Assembly (NCBI GenBank): GCA_040767925.1 | Contig: JAXGNN010000003.1 | Coordinates: 186,001 to 250,000 of the forward strand | Direction: 5' to 3' | Source: Phil1 sp040767925 | Lineage (GTDB): Bacteria > Bacillota > Clostridia > Christensenellales > CAG-138 | Length of the DNA: 64,000 nucleotides | Part shown: piece by piece, positions 35,330-45,028 of the stretch | Position numbering within the stretch: the first letter of the stretch is position 1 | Layout: every line of letters begins with the position of its first letter | Notes under the pieces: generated by a model | The model's input: the letters and a program-made list of their open reading frames with translations, nothing else | The model's database searches: none | What the model was told of the DNA's origin: nothing | Position numbers and translations under genes: made by a program

Positions 35330-35738
35330 GCTATATTTTCCGCGTTGTCTCATCGCTCATAGGCGAACTAAAAAGCGCTTTCAGTGTACCATAGCCGCGC
35401 GCCCAAAACAACGCCAAAACACGTTTTACTTCCGCGTGAAAAAGTTCCTTTCTTGCCGCTGCGCGGCGATTTACCTCGTTCGCCGCCCGCGATGATGGCC
35501 TCCGGGGCCCCGATCGCCGAACCCGCAGAGGTTTCGGCAGCTTGGATATCTTCGCAGGAAGCCGCTTTTTATCGCTTTCCGATCTTTATCGCAATGAAAA
35601 AATCCTGTGAAAAATGCGGCGCAGCTCTGGAATCGGCCGCCTTTTTTTGGTATCCTCTTGAACCGGAGACGGACGAAAGACCGCCGCATACTATGAATGA
35701 ATGCCTAAGACGAATGCCGGAAGGACGTGAGGGACCGC
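35330..35738. other. 409-bp gap without a convincing gene
   Basis: This stretch is richer in A and T than its surroundings. The only suggestive piece is a short frame from ATG 35594 reading MKKSCEKCGAALES, which looks like the first knuckle of a zinc ribbon. No second knuckle follows, there is no ribosome binding site, and the frame runs into the esterase gene out of phase. I read it as a possible relic at most. A promoter for the esterase is not obvious. Confidence 0.5.
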
Positions 35739-36578
35739 ATGGAACGGACGCGAAAGGAGATACAACGCTGCTACGCCTCGCGCGACGGCTGCCCCATCGG
35801 CGTGCTGTACTACGAGGCCGAGGAAAAAAACGCGCCCCTGATCGTCGAGGCGCACGGCGGCGGCTTCATCCGCGGCAGCAACGCGGACAACAGGCAGCTC
35901 TGCCGCGAACTCTCTCTGCGCGCGAAAATGAACGTCGCAAGCCTCGATTACCGCTACGCGCCCGCCGTGCACTACCCCTGGGCGACCTATGACGCCGCGG
36001 ACGCCATCAAGGGCCTCATGGCGGACAAGGAGCTCGACTTCGACCGGGAGCGCATCTTCGGCATCGGCCACAGCGCGGGAGGTAACGTCATCGCGGGCGT
36101 CAACCTCCTCTACGACGACGGCATCAGCCTCGCCGGACAGGTGCTGGTGTATCCCTTCCTCGACGTGGCGGTCGACCCCGCGCTGCGCCCCAAGCCCGAG
36201 CATTCGCTGCCCACGCTCGTGCTGGATCTCTTCAACCTCGCCTACTTCCCCGACGCGCGCACGCGTAAGGACCCGCTCGCGAGCCCCGCGCGCATCCCGC
36301 CTGAGGGCGCGGCGCTCATGCCGCCCACGCTCGTCGTCACCTGCGACAAGGACAGCCTGCGCCCGGACGGCGTCCACTACTTCCACAGGCTCCGGCGCGC
36401 CGGCGCGGAGGTCTCTCGGTTCGAGCTGCCCAACACCGTGCACGGCTATATCGAGGCCGTCGCCAACGGCCTCATCGACCTGCTTTTCTGGATCAGCCGG
36501 CAGGACCGCGAGCATCAGAAGGATTGCTATGAAATCGCGCTCAATAGAATTTGCGCCTTTCTCAACGCGCACCGGTGA
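35739..36578 (+). CDS. alpha/beta hydrolase, HSL/acetyl-esterase family
   Basis: The 279-residue hydrolase has the oxyanion motif HGGGF, the nucleophile elbow GHSAGGN, the acid in TCDKDSLRPDG, and the catalytic histidine in TVHGYIE. This is the hormone-sensitive-lipase (family IV) pattern. Substrates are usually short acyl esters. The ATG at 35739 has GAGGG five bases upstream and is preferred; a GTG at 35727 is an alternative with poor spacing. It stands alone, facing rpsI. Confidence 0.9.
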   Translation: MERTRKEIQRCYASRDGCPIGVLYYEAEEKNAPLIVEAHGGGFIRGSNADNRQLCRELSLRAKMNVASLDYRYAPAVHYPWATYDAADAIKGLMADKELDFDRERIFGIGHSAGGNVIAGVNLLYDDGISLAGQVLVYPFLDVAVDPALRPKPEHSLPTLVLDLFNLAYFPDARTRKDPLASPARIPPEGAALMPPTLVVTCDKDSLRPDGVHYFHRLRRAGAEVSRFELPNTVHGYIEAVANGLIDLLFWISRQDREHQKDCYEIALNRICAFLNAHR

Positions 36579-36601
36579 AACAATATTTAGGGCATAGCAA
36601 A

Positions 36602-36777
36602 GCGGCTCCTTTTCGGGAGCCGCCCAAGCGATCGCAAATCTCCGGGGATCGTCAAGGGGCCACGCCCCTTGACTTCCATTCCGGCTTCGGCGATTCATTC
36701 GCCGAGACGGATGAAAGCCGCAGGCTTTCGCACTTCTCGCGCTTTGCCGCGCGGTTGCGCAGCAATAGGCAAAGCGC
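36602..36777. repeat. hairpin array containing dispersed repeat copy A
   Basis: Five perfect hairpins follow one another. Arms are at 36602-36609/36616-36623, 36651-36660/36664-36673 (GTCAAGGGGC), 36687-36693/36699-36705 (TCGGCGA), 36713-36719/36723-36729 (GAAAGCC) and 36739-36748/36768-36777 (GCGCTTTGCC). Bases 36644-36743 are the most complete copy of a repeat whose parts recur at 21277, 37891 and 44961. No gene is seen. Confidence 0.8.
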
Positions 36778-36785
36778 GCAAACTC

Positions 36786-36810
36786 AAAAAGGCGGCAAAG
36801 CCGCCTTTTT
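36786..36810. terminator. bidirectional terminator behind rpsI
   Basis: A perfect 11-bp stem AAAAAGGCGGC/GCCGCCTTTTT with loop AAA lies 12 bases behind the rpsI stop and ends in T runs on both strands. Confidence 0.88.
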
Positions 36811-36821
36811 AAAAAGGTTGT

Positions 36822-37217
36822 TTAGCGCTTGGAGAACTGCGGCGCGCGGCGCGCAGCCTTGAGGCCGTACTTCTTCCTCTCCTTCATCCTCGGGTCGCGC
36901 GCGAGGAAGCCCGCCTTCTTGAGGGCGGCGCGGAGCTCGGGGTTCGCGATGGTCAGCGCGCGGGCGATGCCGTGGCGGATCGCGCCGGCCTGGCCGGTGG
37001 TGCCGCCGCCGTAGACGTTGACGAGCACGTCGAACTTGGAAGCGGTTTCGGTGAGCACGAGGGGCTCGCGGACAATCATCTTCAGGGTTTCATGCCCGAA
37101 ATACTCCTCGAGGTCGCGCTTGTTGACGGTGATGCTCCCCGCTCCGGGGATCAGACGCACGCGGGCAACGGAGGACTTGCGCCTTCCGGTTCCGAGATAC
37201 TGGGTAATCGTTGCCAT
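36822..37217 (-). CDS. rpsI: 30S ribosomal protein S9
   Basis: The 131-residue S9 is a 30S head protein whose C-terminal tail reaches the P-site tRNA. TQYLGTGRRKSSVARVRLIPG at the start and the end RDPRMKERKKYGLKAARRAPQFSKR are diagnostic. It follows rplM by 17 bases, the universal rplM-rpsI pair, and is followed by a terminator. Confidence 0.98.
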   Translation of the reverse strand: MATITQYLGTGRRKSSVARVRLIPGAGSITVNKRDLEEYFGHETLKMIVREPLVLTETASKFDVLVNVYGGGTTGQAGAIRHGIARALTIANPELRAALKKAGFLARDPRMKERKKYGLKAARRAPQFSKR

Positions 37218-37234
37218 AATCTTCTCTCCTCCCC

Positions 37235-37666
37235 TTACTTGAGCGCGAGCGTCTCGGGCAGCTGGGCCGCGTGGTTATGCTCGGAGCCGGAATAGACGCG
37301 CAGCTTCCGGAGCATCTGGCGGCCGAGAGGGCCTTTGGGCATCATGCGGCGGACCGCTTCGTACACGGCGAACTCGGGCTTCTTCGCGAGCAGGCTGCGA
37401 TAGGAAATCTCCTTGAGCCCGCCGGGGTAACTGGTGTGATGATAGTACTTTTTCTGATCGAGCTTTTTGCCGGTAAGCACAATCTTCTCCGCGTTGACGA
37501 TGATGACGAAATCGCCTGTGTCGACGTGCGGAGTATATATGGGCTTGTTCTTCCCGCGCAAAATCGAGGCGACCTGCGATGCGAGACGGCCGAGCACCAT
37601 GCCGTTCGCGTCGACGACGTACCACTTGCGCGAGAGGGTTTCGCCCTTTGCCATATAGGTCTTCAT
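37235..37666 (-). CDS. rplM: 50S ribosomal protein L13
   Basis: The 143-residue L13 is an early-assembly 50S protein. KWYVVDANGMVLGRLASQVA and the region MMPKGPLGRQMLRKLRVYSG match the family. GGAGG lies upstream of the ATG. A promoter and an approximately 100-nt leader precede it. In Bacillota the rplM leader is often a structured autoregulatory RNA; the length fits, but I cannot confirm the fold. Confidence 0.98.
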   Translation of the reverse strand: MKTYMAKGETLSRKWYVVDANGMVLGRLASQVASILRGKNKPIYTPHVDTGDFVIIVNAEKIVLTGKKLDQKKYYHHTSYPGGLKEISYRSLLAKKPEFAVYEAVRRMMPKGPLGRQMLRKLRVYSGSEHNHAAQLPETLALK

Positions 37667-37771
37667 GGCTCATCCTCCTAGGTAATCCGTATTAATCCGC
37701 GCCGCATGAATCTTGTTACGCTGCCGGGGCTAGTGGCCGCATACGTCCATCCTGCAGAACACGCAAATGTT

Positions 37772-37800
37772 ATTTTATATAATACAACGGGCTGTGTCAA
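37772..37800 (-). promoter_or_regulatory. promoter of rplM-rpsI
   Basis: On the minus strand a perfect TTGACA (37795-37800) and TAAAAT (37772-37777) are 17 bases apart. The leader from about 37765 to 37667 is a candidate L13-type regulatory leader. Confidence 0.75.
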
Positions 37801-37890
37801 GCAAAAAAAGCCGTTTTGCAGGTGTTATTTTCAAAATTTGCCCGCTTCGCGGACGGGCCTTCGAACGCGATCCGCAGCCGTCAAAAACCT

Positions 37891-37908
37891 GGGGATCGTC
37901 AAGGGGCC
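37891..37908. repeat. dispersed repeat copy D (short)
   Basis: The 18 bases GGGGATCGTCAAGGGGCC are identical to the start of copy A (36644-36661). The copy breaks off and lies 11 bases behind the trmL stop. Confidence 0.7.
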
Positions 37909-37919
37909 GCTTGTTTGAG

Positions 37920-38381
37920 TCAGCGCATATCCCGAAAGCCCGTCTGCCGCAGGGCCTCGTAGAGCACGATGGCGACGGCGTTCGAAAGGTTGAGCGAGCG
38001 CCTGTCGTTTCGCATGGGGATGCGCACTGCGTCCTTCGCGCGGCGGGAGAGCAGCTCCTGCCCGAGCCCCGCCGTCTCCTTGCCGAAGACGAGGAAATCC
38101 CCGTCCCGGTAATCCACGTCCGCGTAGGAGCGCGCGGCGTGGGTCGAGGTGAGGAAGAAGCGCGCCTGCGGATGCGCGGCCTCGAGCTCCTCGAAGGAAT
38201 CGCAATAGGAAACGTCCAGATATTTCCAGTAATCGAGCCCTGCGCGCTTCAAATGCCTGTCGTCCACCGAGAAGCCCAGCGGGCGCACGAGGTGCAGACG
38301 CGCGCCCGTCACGGAGCAGGTGCGCGCGACGTTGCCTGTGTTTTCCGGTATCTCGGGCTCGACGAGCACGATGTTGAACAT
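37920..38381 (-). CDS. trmL: tRNA (cytidine/uridine-2'-O)-methyltransferase TrmL
   Basis: The 153-residue SPOUT methyltransferase modifies the wobble ribose of leucine tRNAs. MFNIVLVEPEIPENTGNVARTC, LVFGKETAGLG and the knot end RSLNLSNAVAIVLYEALRQ are diagnostic. Size matches the minimal TrmL fold. It lies 22 bases after the cell-wall hydrolase gene on the same strand, with GGAGAGGG upstream of the ATG. A short repeat copy follows its stop. Confidence 0.95.
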   Translation of the reverse strand: MFNIVLVEPEIPENTGNVARTCSVTGARLHLVRPLGFSVDDRHLKRAGLDYWKYLDVSYCDSFEELEAAHPQARFFLTSTHAARSYADVDYRDGDFLVFGKETAGLGQELLSRRAKDAVRIPMRNDRRSLNLSNAVAIVLYEALRQTGFRDMR

Positions 38382-38403
38382 GTTTTCTTCGCCCTCTCCC
38401 CCG

Positions 38404-39450
38404 TCACCCGATATAGATGAAGAAGCAATTGCCCCCGAAGGTATCGTAATATTTATAGCTGCTGCTCCAGCTTGTCCCCTTGCTCGCGGCTCGAAAGTGC
38501 ATCACGTCCGCGGGCAGGAAGGTGTCCTCGTCGACGAATATCTGCTTCACCGCGTCCACGGCCGCGCCCGCGGGCTTCACCGCGCGCAGCTTCGCCTCGT
38601 TGGAAGCCACGGTGAACTGGTTCTTCTGGAAGACCACGCCCTCCACCGTGTTCGGGAAGCGGGAGCTCTTGAGGCGGTTGTAGATAACGTTCGCGACGGC
38701 GGCCTGCGCCTCGAGCGAGGTGCCCTTCGACTCCTGATGTACCACCTGCGCGAGGAGGAGCAATTCCTCCGCGGTGTAGCCGTTGGCGTCCTCGAAATAA
38801 TCGTCCGCGTCCACGCCCGAGGAAGAGGTGTTCGTCGGCTTCGGCGTACCCGGCGCCGTGGCGGAAGGCTTGGGTGCATCCGTCGCGGAGGGCTTCGGCG
38901 TGGCCGTTGCGGAGGGCTTCTTCGTCGGCGTGGTCGTGGGCTTTGCCGTGGGCGGCGCGCCGAACTCCACGAACTCCGCGAGCACGAAGCCGGTTTCCCC
39001 CTTCGTTTCCACCCGAAACCACTCGCCCGAGACGCCCGTGACGGTCAGCTTCGTGTTCTCCCCGATCTCCCGGATGATGTCGTAATCCGTGCCGGGGCCT
39101 GTCCGAAGGTTCGCGCAGCCCGCGTTGAGGTACGCCTTTTTCTCCTCCATCCCCTCCACCGCGAAGGTGGGAGAGGGGGAAGGCGAAGGCGTAAGCGTCG
39201 GCGGCGGCGTGAGGGTCGGCGTCGGGGAAAGCGTCGGCGGCGGGATGAAGGGCGTCGCGGACTCCGTCGGCAGGGGCGTGATCTCGACGGCTTCCTGGTC
39301 CTCCTCCTCCCCCAAAAGCGCCGCCTCGGCGCGCAGGGCCGCGAGCTCCTCCTCGTCGTATACGTTCGCCGTCTGCGCGGAAACCATGCAGCCGGTGAGG
39401 ACGGCCATGAGAAGGATCGTTATGATGAGCTGCGGCGTGCGGCGCGGCAT
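38404..39450 (-). CDS. lipoprotein with SH3 domain and SleB-type cell-wall hydrolase domain
   Basis: The 348-residue exported protein has a lipobox LTGC (Cys21). A Pro/Thr/Ser-rich linker with SPTPTL-like repeats follows, then a bacterial SH3 domain (about 108-165, NLRTGPGTDYDIIREIGENTKL) and a second linker of KPSAT repeats. The C-terminal SleB/CwlJ-type hydrolase domain (about 225-348) contains LLAQVVHQESKGTSLEAQAAV, whose glutamate is the likely catalytic acid. Such enzymes cut peptidoglycan glycan strands; the family includes spore germination enzymes but also vegetative ones. It begins five bases after hslU without a strong ribosome binding site. Confidence 0.87.
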   Translation of the reverse strand: MPRRTPQLIITILLMAVLTGCMVSAQTANVYDEEELAALRAEAALLGEEEDQEAVEITPLPTESATPFIPPPTLSPTPTLTPPPTLTPSPSPSPTFAVEGMEEKKAYLNAGCANLRTGPGTDYDIIREIGENTKLTVTGVSGEWFRVETKGETGFVLAEFVEFGAPPTAKPTTTPTKKPSATATPKPSATDAPKPSATAPGTPKPTNTSSSGVDADDYFEDANGYTAEELLLLAQVVHQESKGTSLEAQAAVANVIYNRLKSSRFPNTVEGVVFQKNQFTVASNEAKLRAVKPAGAAVDAVKQIFVDEDTFLPADVMHFRAASKGTSWSSSYKYYDTFGGNCFFIYIG

Positions 39451-39455
39451 AGGCG

Positions 39456-40837
<1,382 letters not shown>

Positions 40838-40838
<1 letters not shown>

Positions 40839-41371
40839 CATATTTCCTCCACAGAGATGTTGCCGTTCGTGTATACGCAGATGTTCGAGGCGATCCGGAG
40901 CGCCTTCTCGGCGATCTCGCGCGCGGCAAGCTCCGTGTTCTCCCGAAGCGCCTTCGCCGCTGCGAGCGCGTACATGCCGCCGGAGCCGATGGCCGCGATG
41001 CCGTCGTCCGGGTCGATCACCTCGCCCGTGCCGGAAACGACCAGAAGCTCTTCCGCGTCGGCGACGATGAGCATCGCCTGCAGTTGGCGCATGGCCTTGT
41101 CGCTTCGCCAGTCCTGCGCAAGGGAGACGGCCGCGCGCCGGAGGCTGCCGCCGTATTTCTCCAATTTCGCCTCGAAGCGCTCGCACAGCGTGAACGCGTC
41201 GGCGACGGAGCCCGCGAAGCCCACGACCACCTTGTCGTGGTGGAGCCTGCGCACCTTTTTCGCCGTGTGCTTCATGATCGTGTTCTCGCCCAGCGTGACC
41301 TGCCCGTCGCCCGCGACGGCGCATTTTCCGTTTCTTTTTACGGCGATGATCGTCGTTCCCATCATGGGCAT
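40838..41371 (-). CDS. hslV: HslV peptidase of the HslUV protease
   Basis: The 177-residue proteasome-like peptidase has its N-terminal active-site threonine in GTTIIAVKRNGKCAVAGDGQVT. It would be exposed after removing the short MPMMG leader, as in homologues that start with a few extra residues. HDKVVVGFAGSVADAFTL and DDGIAAIGSGGMYALAAAKAL are typical. In Bacillus codV (xerC) precedes it; here trmFO is the upstream gene with a 104-base gap that contains a likely promoter. Confidence 0.96.
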
Positions 41372-41434
41372 AAAGAGCTTCCGCCTTTCCCGTCTTTCAC
41401 AGAGATCCGTTTATATCGGCTTCATGATAGCATA

Positions 41435-41464
41435 ATCATACGCCCGTGTGAGCCGTTTTCACAA
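41435..41464 (-). promoter_or_regulatory. probable promoter of hslVU
   Basis: On the minus strand TTGTGA (41459-41464) and TATGAT (41435-41440) are 18 bases apart, in the gap where xerC/codV stands in Bacillus. Confidence 0.5.
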
Positions 41465-41475
41465 TGCTTAACATT

Positions 41476-42813
41476 TTATTCGCATTCCCGCAACATAGCG
41501 GCGCGGAGCCCGTCGACGATCCCGAGCGCGCGTTCGGCGATTTTCGCATAGCGCTCCTGCTTGTTGCGCACGCGCTCCCCGAGCCCCTCGACGATGCCGT
41601 AATTGATGTTCATCGGCTGGAAGTCGCCCCCCGCGTAACGGGAAACGTAATGCCCGAGCGCGCCGACGGCGGTTTTCGCCGTGAAATCGAGCCTGGGCTT
41701 CCCCGCAAGCTGCCGCGCGAGGTCGATGCCCGCGAGCGCGCCGCTCGCTGCGCTTTCGATATAGCCCTCCACCCCCGTCATCTGCCCCGCGAAATACAGG
41801 CCTTTTCTGGCGAGCGCCTGGAAGCAGATGTCGAGCTTGCCCGGGGAATGGAGGAAGGTGTTGCGGTGCATGACGCCGTAGCGCACGAACTCCGCGCGTT
41901 CGAGCCCCGGGATCATGCCAAAAACGCGCCTCTGCTCGGGGAAGAGCAGGTTCGTCTGAAATCCCACGAGGTTGTAGAGCGTGCCCGCGGCGTCGTCCCG
42001 CCGAAGCTGCACGACTGCGTACGGCCGCTTCCCCGTGCGCGGGTCGGCGAGGCCCACGGGCTTGAGCGGCCCGAAGGCGAGCGTCTGAACCCCGCGCGCG
42101 GCCATGATCTCCACCGGCATGCAGCCCTCGAACACCTTGGGCGTCTCAAAAGCGCGGAGGGGCGCGGTTTTCGCCGACACGAGCGCGCGCACGAAGGCGA
42201 AATACTCCGCCTCGTCCATGGGGCAGTTGAGATAATCGCTCCCCCGGCCGTAGCGCGAGCCCTCGAACACCTTTTGCATGTCGAGGGATTCCCGCGTGAC
42301 GACGGGCGCCGCGGCGTCGTAGAAATGCAGGCTCTCGCCGAAGAACGCCTCGATGGAGGCGAGGAGGGCGCCCTCCGTGAGAGGCCCGGTCGCGACGACG
42401 CAGGGCGGCTCCGGGAGGGAGGTCACCTCCTCCTCGACGACGGTGATGTTCGGGTGGTTTTTCACGCGCTCCGTCACGAGCCTCGCGAAGCCTGCGCGGT
42501 CGACCGCAAGCGCGCCGCCCGCCGGGAGCCGCGTTTCGTCCGCGCAGGACACGATGAGGGAATCGAGCCGCCTCAGTTCCTCCTTAAGAAGCCCCGCGCC
42601 GTTCTCGAGGCGGTCGCTCCGGAGGGAGTTGGAGCAGACGAGCTCCGCGAAATCGTCCGTCTTATGCGCGGGGGTGCGCTTCTGGGGCCGCATCTCGCTC
42701 AATAAGACGCGGACGCCGCGCTCAGCAAGCTGATACGCGGCTTCGCATCCCGCAAGGCCCGCGCCGATGACGCGCGCCTCAAGGTTTTTGCCGTTATGAT
42801 TCCTGCTGCTCAT
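41476..42813 (-). CDS. trmFO: methylenetetrahydrofolate-tRNA-(uracil54-C5)-methyltransferase
   Basis: The 445-residue flavoprotein makes ribothymidine at tRNA position 54 using methylenetetrahydrofolate. The FAD motif is VIGAGLAGCEAAYQLAERG. LVCSNSLRSD, ATGPLTEGAL, YLNCPMDEAEY, QMTGVEGYIESAASG and PMNINYGI all match TrmFO (formerly Gid). It overlaps topA by 20 bases, the conserved topA-trmFO pair, so translation is probably coupled. Confidence 0.97.
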   Translation of the reverse strand: MSSRNHNGKNLEARVIGAGLAGCEAAYQLAERGVRVLLSEMRPQKRTPAHKTDDFAELVCSNSLRSDRLENGAGLLKEELRRLDSLIVSCADETRLPAGGALAVDRAGFARLVTERVKNHPNITVVEEEVTSLPEPPCVVATGPLTEGALLASIEAFFGESLHFYDAAAPVVTRESLDMQKVFEGSRYGRGSDYLNCPMDEAEYFAFVRALVSAKTAPLRAFETPKVFEGCMPVEIMAARGVQTLAFGPLKPVGLADPRTGKRPYAVVQLRRDDAAGTLYNLVGFQTNLLFPEQRRVFGMIPGLERAEFVRYGVMHRNTFLHSPGKLDICFQALARKGLYFAGQMTGVEGYIESAASGALAGIDLARQLAGKPRLDFTAKTAVGALGHYVSRYAGGDFQPMNINYGIVEGLGERVRNKQERYAKIAERALGIVDGLRAAMLRECE

Positions 42814-44905
42814 CCTGGTTCGCCTTTTTGCTCTGCCGGGACACGTAGGCGCAGTCCTTGTTCGTGCACACGGCGTACGCGCCGCGCTGCCCCATCTTAT
42901 AGACCATCATGCCGCCGCATTTGGGGCACTTCTCGGCGAGGGGCCGGTCCCAGGAGACGAAGTCGCACGCGGGATACGTTTCGCAGCCGTAGAAGGGCTT
43001 GCCGCGCTTCGATTTCCGTTTGATGAGCGCCGCGCCGCATTTGGGGCAGGCCACGTCGAGTTTCTCGACGAGGGGCTTGGTGTTCCTGCACTCGGGGAAA
43101 TTCGGACAGGCGAGGAACTTGCCGAAGCGCCCCATCTTATAGACCATCATCGCGCCGCACTTGTCGCACACGACGTCCGAAACCTCGTCGGGCACGCTGA
43201 CCTTCTCGATAGTCTCGCTCGCCTTCCCGACGCTCTGCTCGAACGGCCCGTAGAACTCCTTGATGACGCCGGACCACTCCTGCTCCCCGTCCTTGATGAG
43301 GTCGAGCTTGCTCTCCATATCCGCCGTGAACTTGATGTCGATGATGTCCCTGAAATTGTCCTTCATGATCTGGGTCACGATGAAGCCCAGATCGGTGGGC
43401 ACGAGCTGCTTCTTCTCGCGCCGGACGTAGCCGCGCTCGAGTATGGTGGAGATGGTCGGCGCGTAGGTGCTCGGGCGGCCGATGCCCTTCTCCTCGAGGG
43501 TCTTGACGAGCGTCGCCTCCGTGTAGCGCGGCGGCGGCTGCGTGAAGCGCTGCTCCTTCCCCGCGCCCTGCTGCGCGAACATGTCCCCGGGCGTCAGCTC
43601 GGGGAGGGCGACGTCTTTCTCCTGCTCCTCGTCGTGGCTTTCGGTATAGATGGCGGTATAGCCGTCGAAGAGCGTGCGCACGCCGTTGGCGCGGAAGGTG
43701 CAGCCGTTGCAGTCGAACGTGACGGTGTTGGTCTCGAACACCGCGTCCGCCATCTGGCTCGCGATGAAGCGCTCGTAGATGAGCTTGTAGAGCTTATGCT
43801 GCTGCGGCGCGAGGGACGCCTTGACCATGGCAGGCGTCAGTTTCGGGTTCGCGGGGCGCACGGCCTCATGCGCGTCCTGCGCGCCCTTGCGGCCCTTATA
43901 GACGTTCGGCTTCGCGGGGACATACCGTTCGCCGAACTGCTCCCTGATCTGCTCGAGCGCGGACTGCTGCGCCTCCTCCGAGACGCGCACGGAGTCGGTT
44001 CGCATGTAGGTGATGAGGCCCGTGACGCCGCTGCCCTGGAGCTCCACGCCCTCGTAGAGCTGCTGGGCGACGAGCATGGTGAGCTTCGTGTTGAAGCCGA
44101 GCTTGCGCGAGGCCTCCTGCTGGAGGCTCGAGGTCGTGAAGGGCGCCGGCGCGTGGCGGTTCTTCTCGAGGATTTTGACGTCCGCAACGGAGAACTCGCG
44201 GCCCTCGATGCGGCTTAAAACCTCGTCCGCCTCCGCCTCGGAGCGGATTTCCTTCTTTTTGTCGCCGAAGCCGTAGAACTTCGCCTCGATGGGCTTCTTG
44301 ACGCCCTTGCCCCGGAGGACAGCGGTGATGATCCAGTATTCCTCGGCCACGAAATCCATGATTTCCTGCTCGCGGTCGCAGATGATGCGGGTCGCCACGG
44401 ACTGCACGCGGCCCGCGGAGAGGCCCTTCCTGACCTTCGACCAGAGGATGGGGCTGATCATATAGCCCACGAGCCTGTCGAGCACGCGGCGCGCCTGCTG
44501 CGCGTCCACGAGGTTCATATCGATGGCGCGCGCGCCTTTGACGGATTTTTTGACCGTGTTGGCCGTGATTTCATTAAATACGATGCGGCATTGCGACGCG
44601 GGATCGAGCTTCAGGATGTTCGCGAGATGCCAGGAAATCGCCTCGCCCTCCATGTCCGGGTCCGTCGCGAGGTAGATCCGGCTCACGCCCCTGGCTTCCT
44701 TGCGGATGCGCTCGAGCACGTCGCCCCTGCCCCGGAGGGTGATATACTTAGGCTGGAAATCATGTTCGATATCCACGCCGAGCTGGCTTTTGGGAAGGTC
44801 CCTCACATGGCCGTTCGAGGCCACCACCTTGTACTTGCTGCCGAGGAATTTGCCGATCGTCTTCGCCTTCGCGGGCGACTCGACGATGACGAGCATATCC
44901 GCCAT
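42794..44905 (-). CDS. topA: DNA topoisomerase I
   Basis: The 703-residue type IA topoisomerase relaxes negative supercoils. The Toprim domain starts LVIVESPAKAKTIGKFLG. The catalytic tyrosine is in GLITYMRTDSVRVSEEA. Three C-terminal zinc fingers follow (CDKCGAMM...CPNFPEC, CPKCGAAL...CETYPAC, CPKCGGMM...CTNKDC) and bind single-stranded DNA. GGAGG stands seven bases before the ATG. Its promoter appears to borrow its -35 box from the dispersed repeat copy B. Confidence 0.98.
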   Translation of the reverse strand: MADMLVIVESPAKAKTIGKFLGSKYKVVASNGHVRDLPKSQLGVDIEHDFQPKYITLRGRGDVLERIRKEARGVSRIYLATDPDMEGEAISWHLANILKLDPASQCRIVFNEITANTVKKSVKGARAIDMNLVDAQQARRVLDRLVGYMISPILWSKVRKGLSAGRVQSVATRIICDREQEIMDFVAEEYWIITAVLRGKGVKKPIEAKFYGFGDKKKEIRSEAEADEVLSRIEGREFSVADVKILEKNRHAPAPFTTSSLQQEASRKLGFNTKLTMLVAQQLYEGVELQGSGVTGLITYMRTDSVRVSEEAQQSALEQIREQFGERYVPAKPNVYKGRKGAQDAHEAVRPANPKLTPAMVKASLAPQQHKLYKLIYERFIASQMADAVFETNTVTFDCNGCTFRANGVRTLFDGYTAIYTESHDEEQEKDVALPELTPGDMFAQQGAGKEQRFTQPPPRYTEATLVKTLEEKGIGRPSTYAPTISTILERGYVRREKKQLVPTDLGFIVTQIMKDNFRDIIDIKFTADMESKLDLIKDGEQEWSGVIKEFYGPFEQSVGKASETIEKVSVPDEVSDVVCDKCGAMMVYKMGRFGKFLACPNFPECRNTKPLVEKLDVACPKCGAALIKRKSKRGKPFYGCETYPACDFVSWDRPLAEKCPKCGGMMVYKMGQRGAYAVCTNKDCAYVSRQSKKANQDEQQES

Positions 44906-44941
44906 CTTTTTACCTCCAATGAGTTACTCATGCGCCTCTTT

Positions 44942-44971
44942 TATATAAAGGCTTCGACCGGGCACTGTCAA
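44942..44971 (-). promoter_or_regulatory. topA promoter with -35 inside a repeat copy
   Basis: On the minus strand TTGACA (44966-44971) and TATATA (44942-44947) are 18 bases apart (TTATAT at 17 is the alternative). The TTGACA belongs to the CTGTCAAGGGGG start of repeat copy B. Confidence 0.7.
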
Positions 44972-45028
44972 GGGGGCCGCGCCCCTGGCTTGCGTTCTTT
45001 TTCATTCGCCGAAACGGACGAAAACCGC
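44961..45028. repeat. dispersed repeat copy B
   Basis: TGTCAAGGGGGCCGCGCCCCTGG, then CATTCGCCGAAACGGACGAAAACCG, align with copy A (36650-36720) with scattered mismatches and a shortened middle. The copy ends directly at the dprA stop codon. Confidence 0.7.

Noticed and set aside
35384..35992. Plus-strand frame with MKKSCEKCGAALES, a possible zinc-ribbon gene
   Set aside because: Only one CxxC knuckle, no ribosome binding site, and the frame runs into the esterase gene out of phase; recorded as a possible relic only.
38800..39250. Pro/Thr/Ser repeats of the cell-wall hydrolase considered as a frameshift or a separate gene
   Set aside because: The frame is continuous from lipobox to hydrolase domain, and such linkers are common between exported domains.
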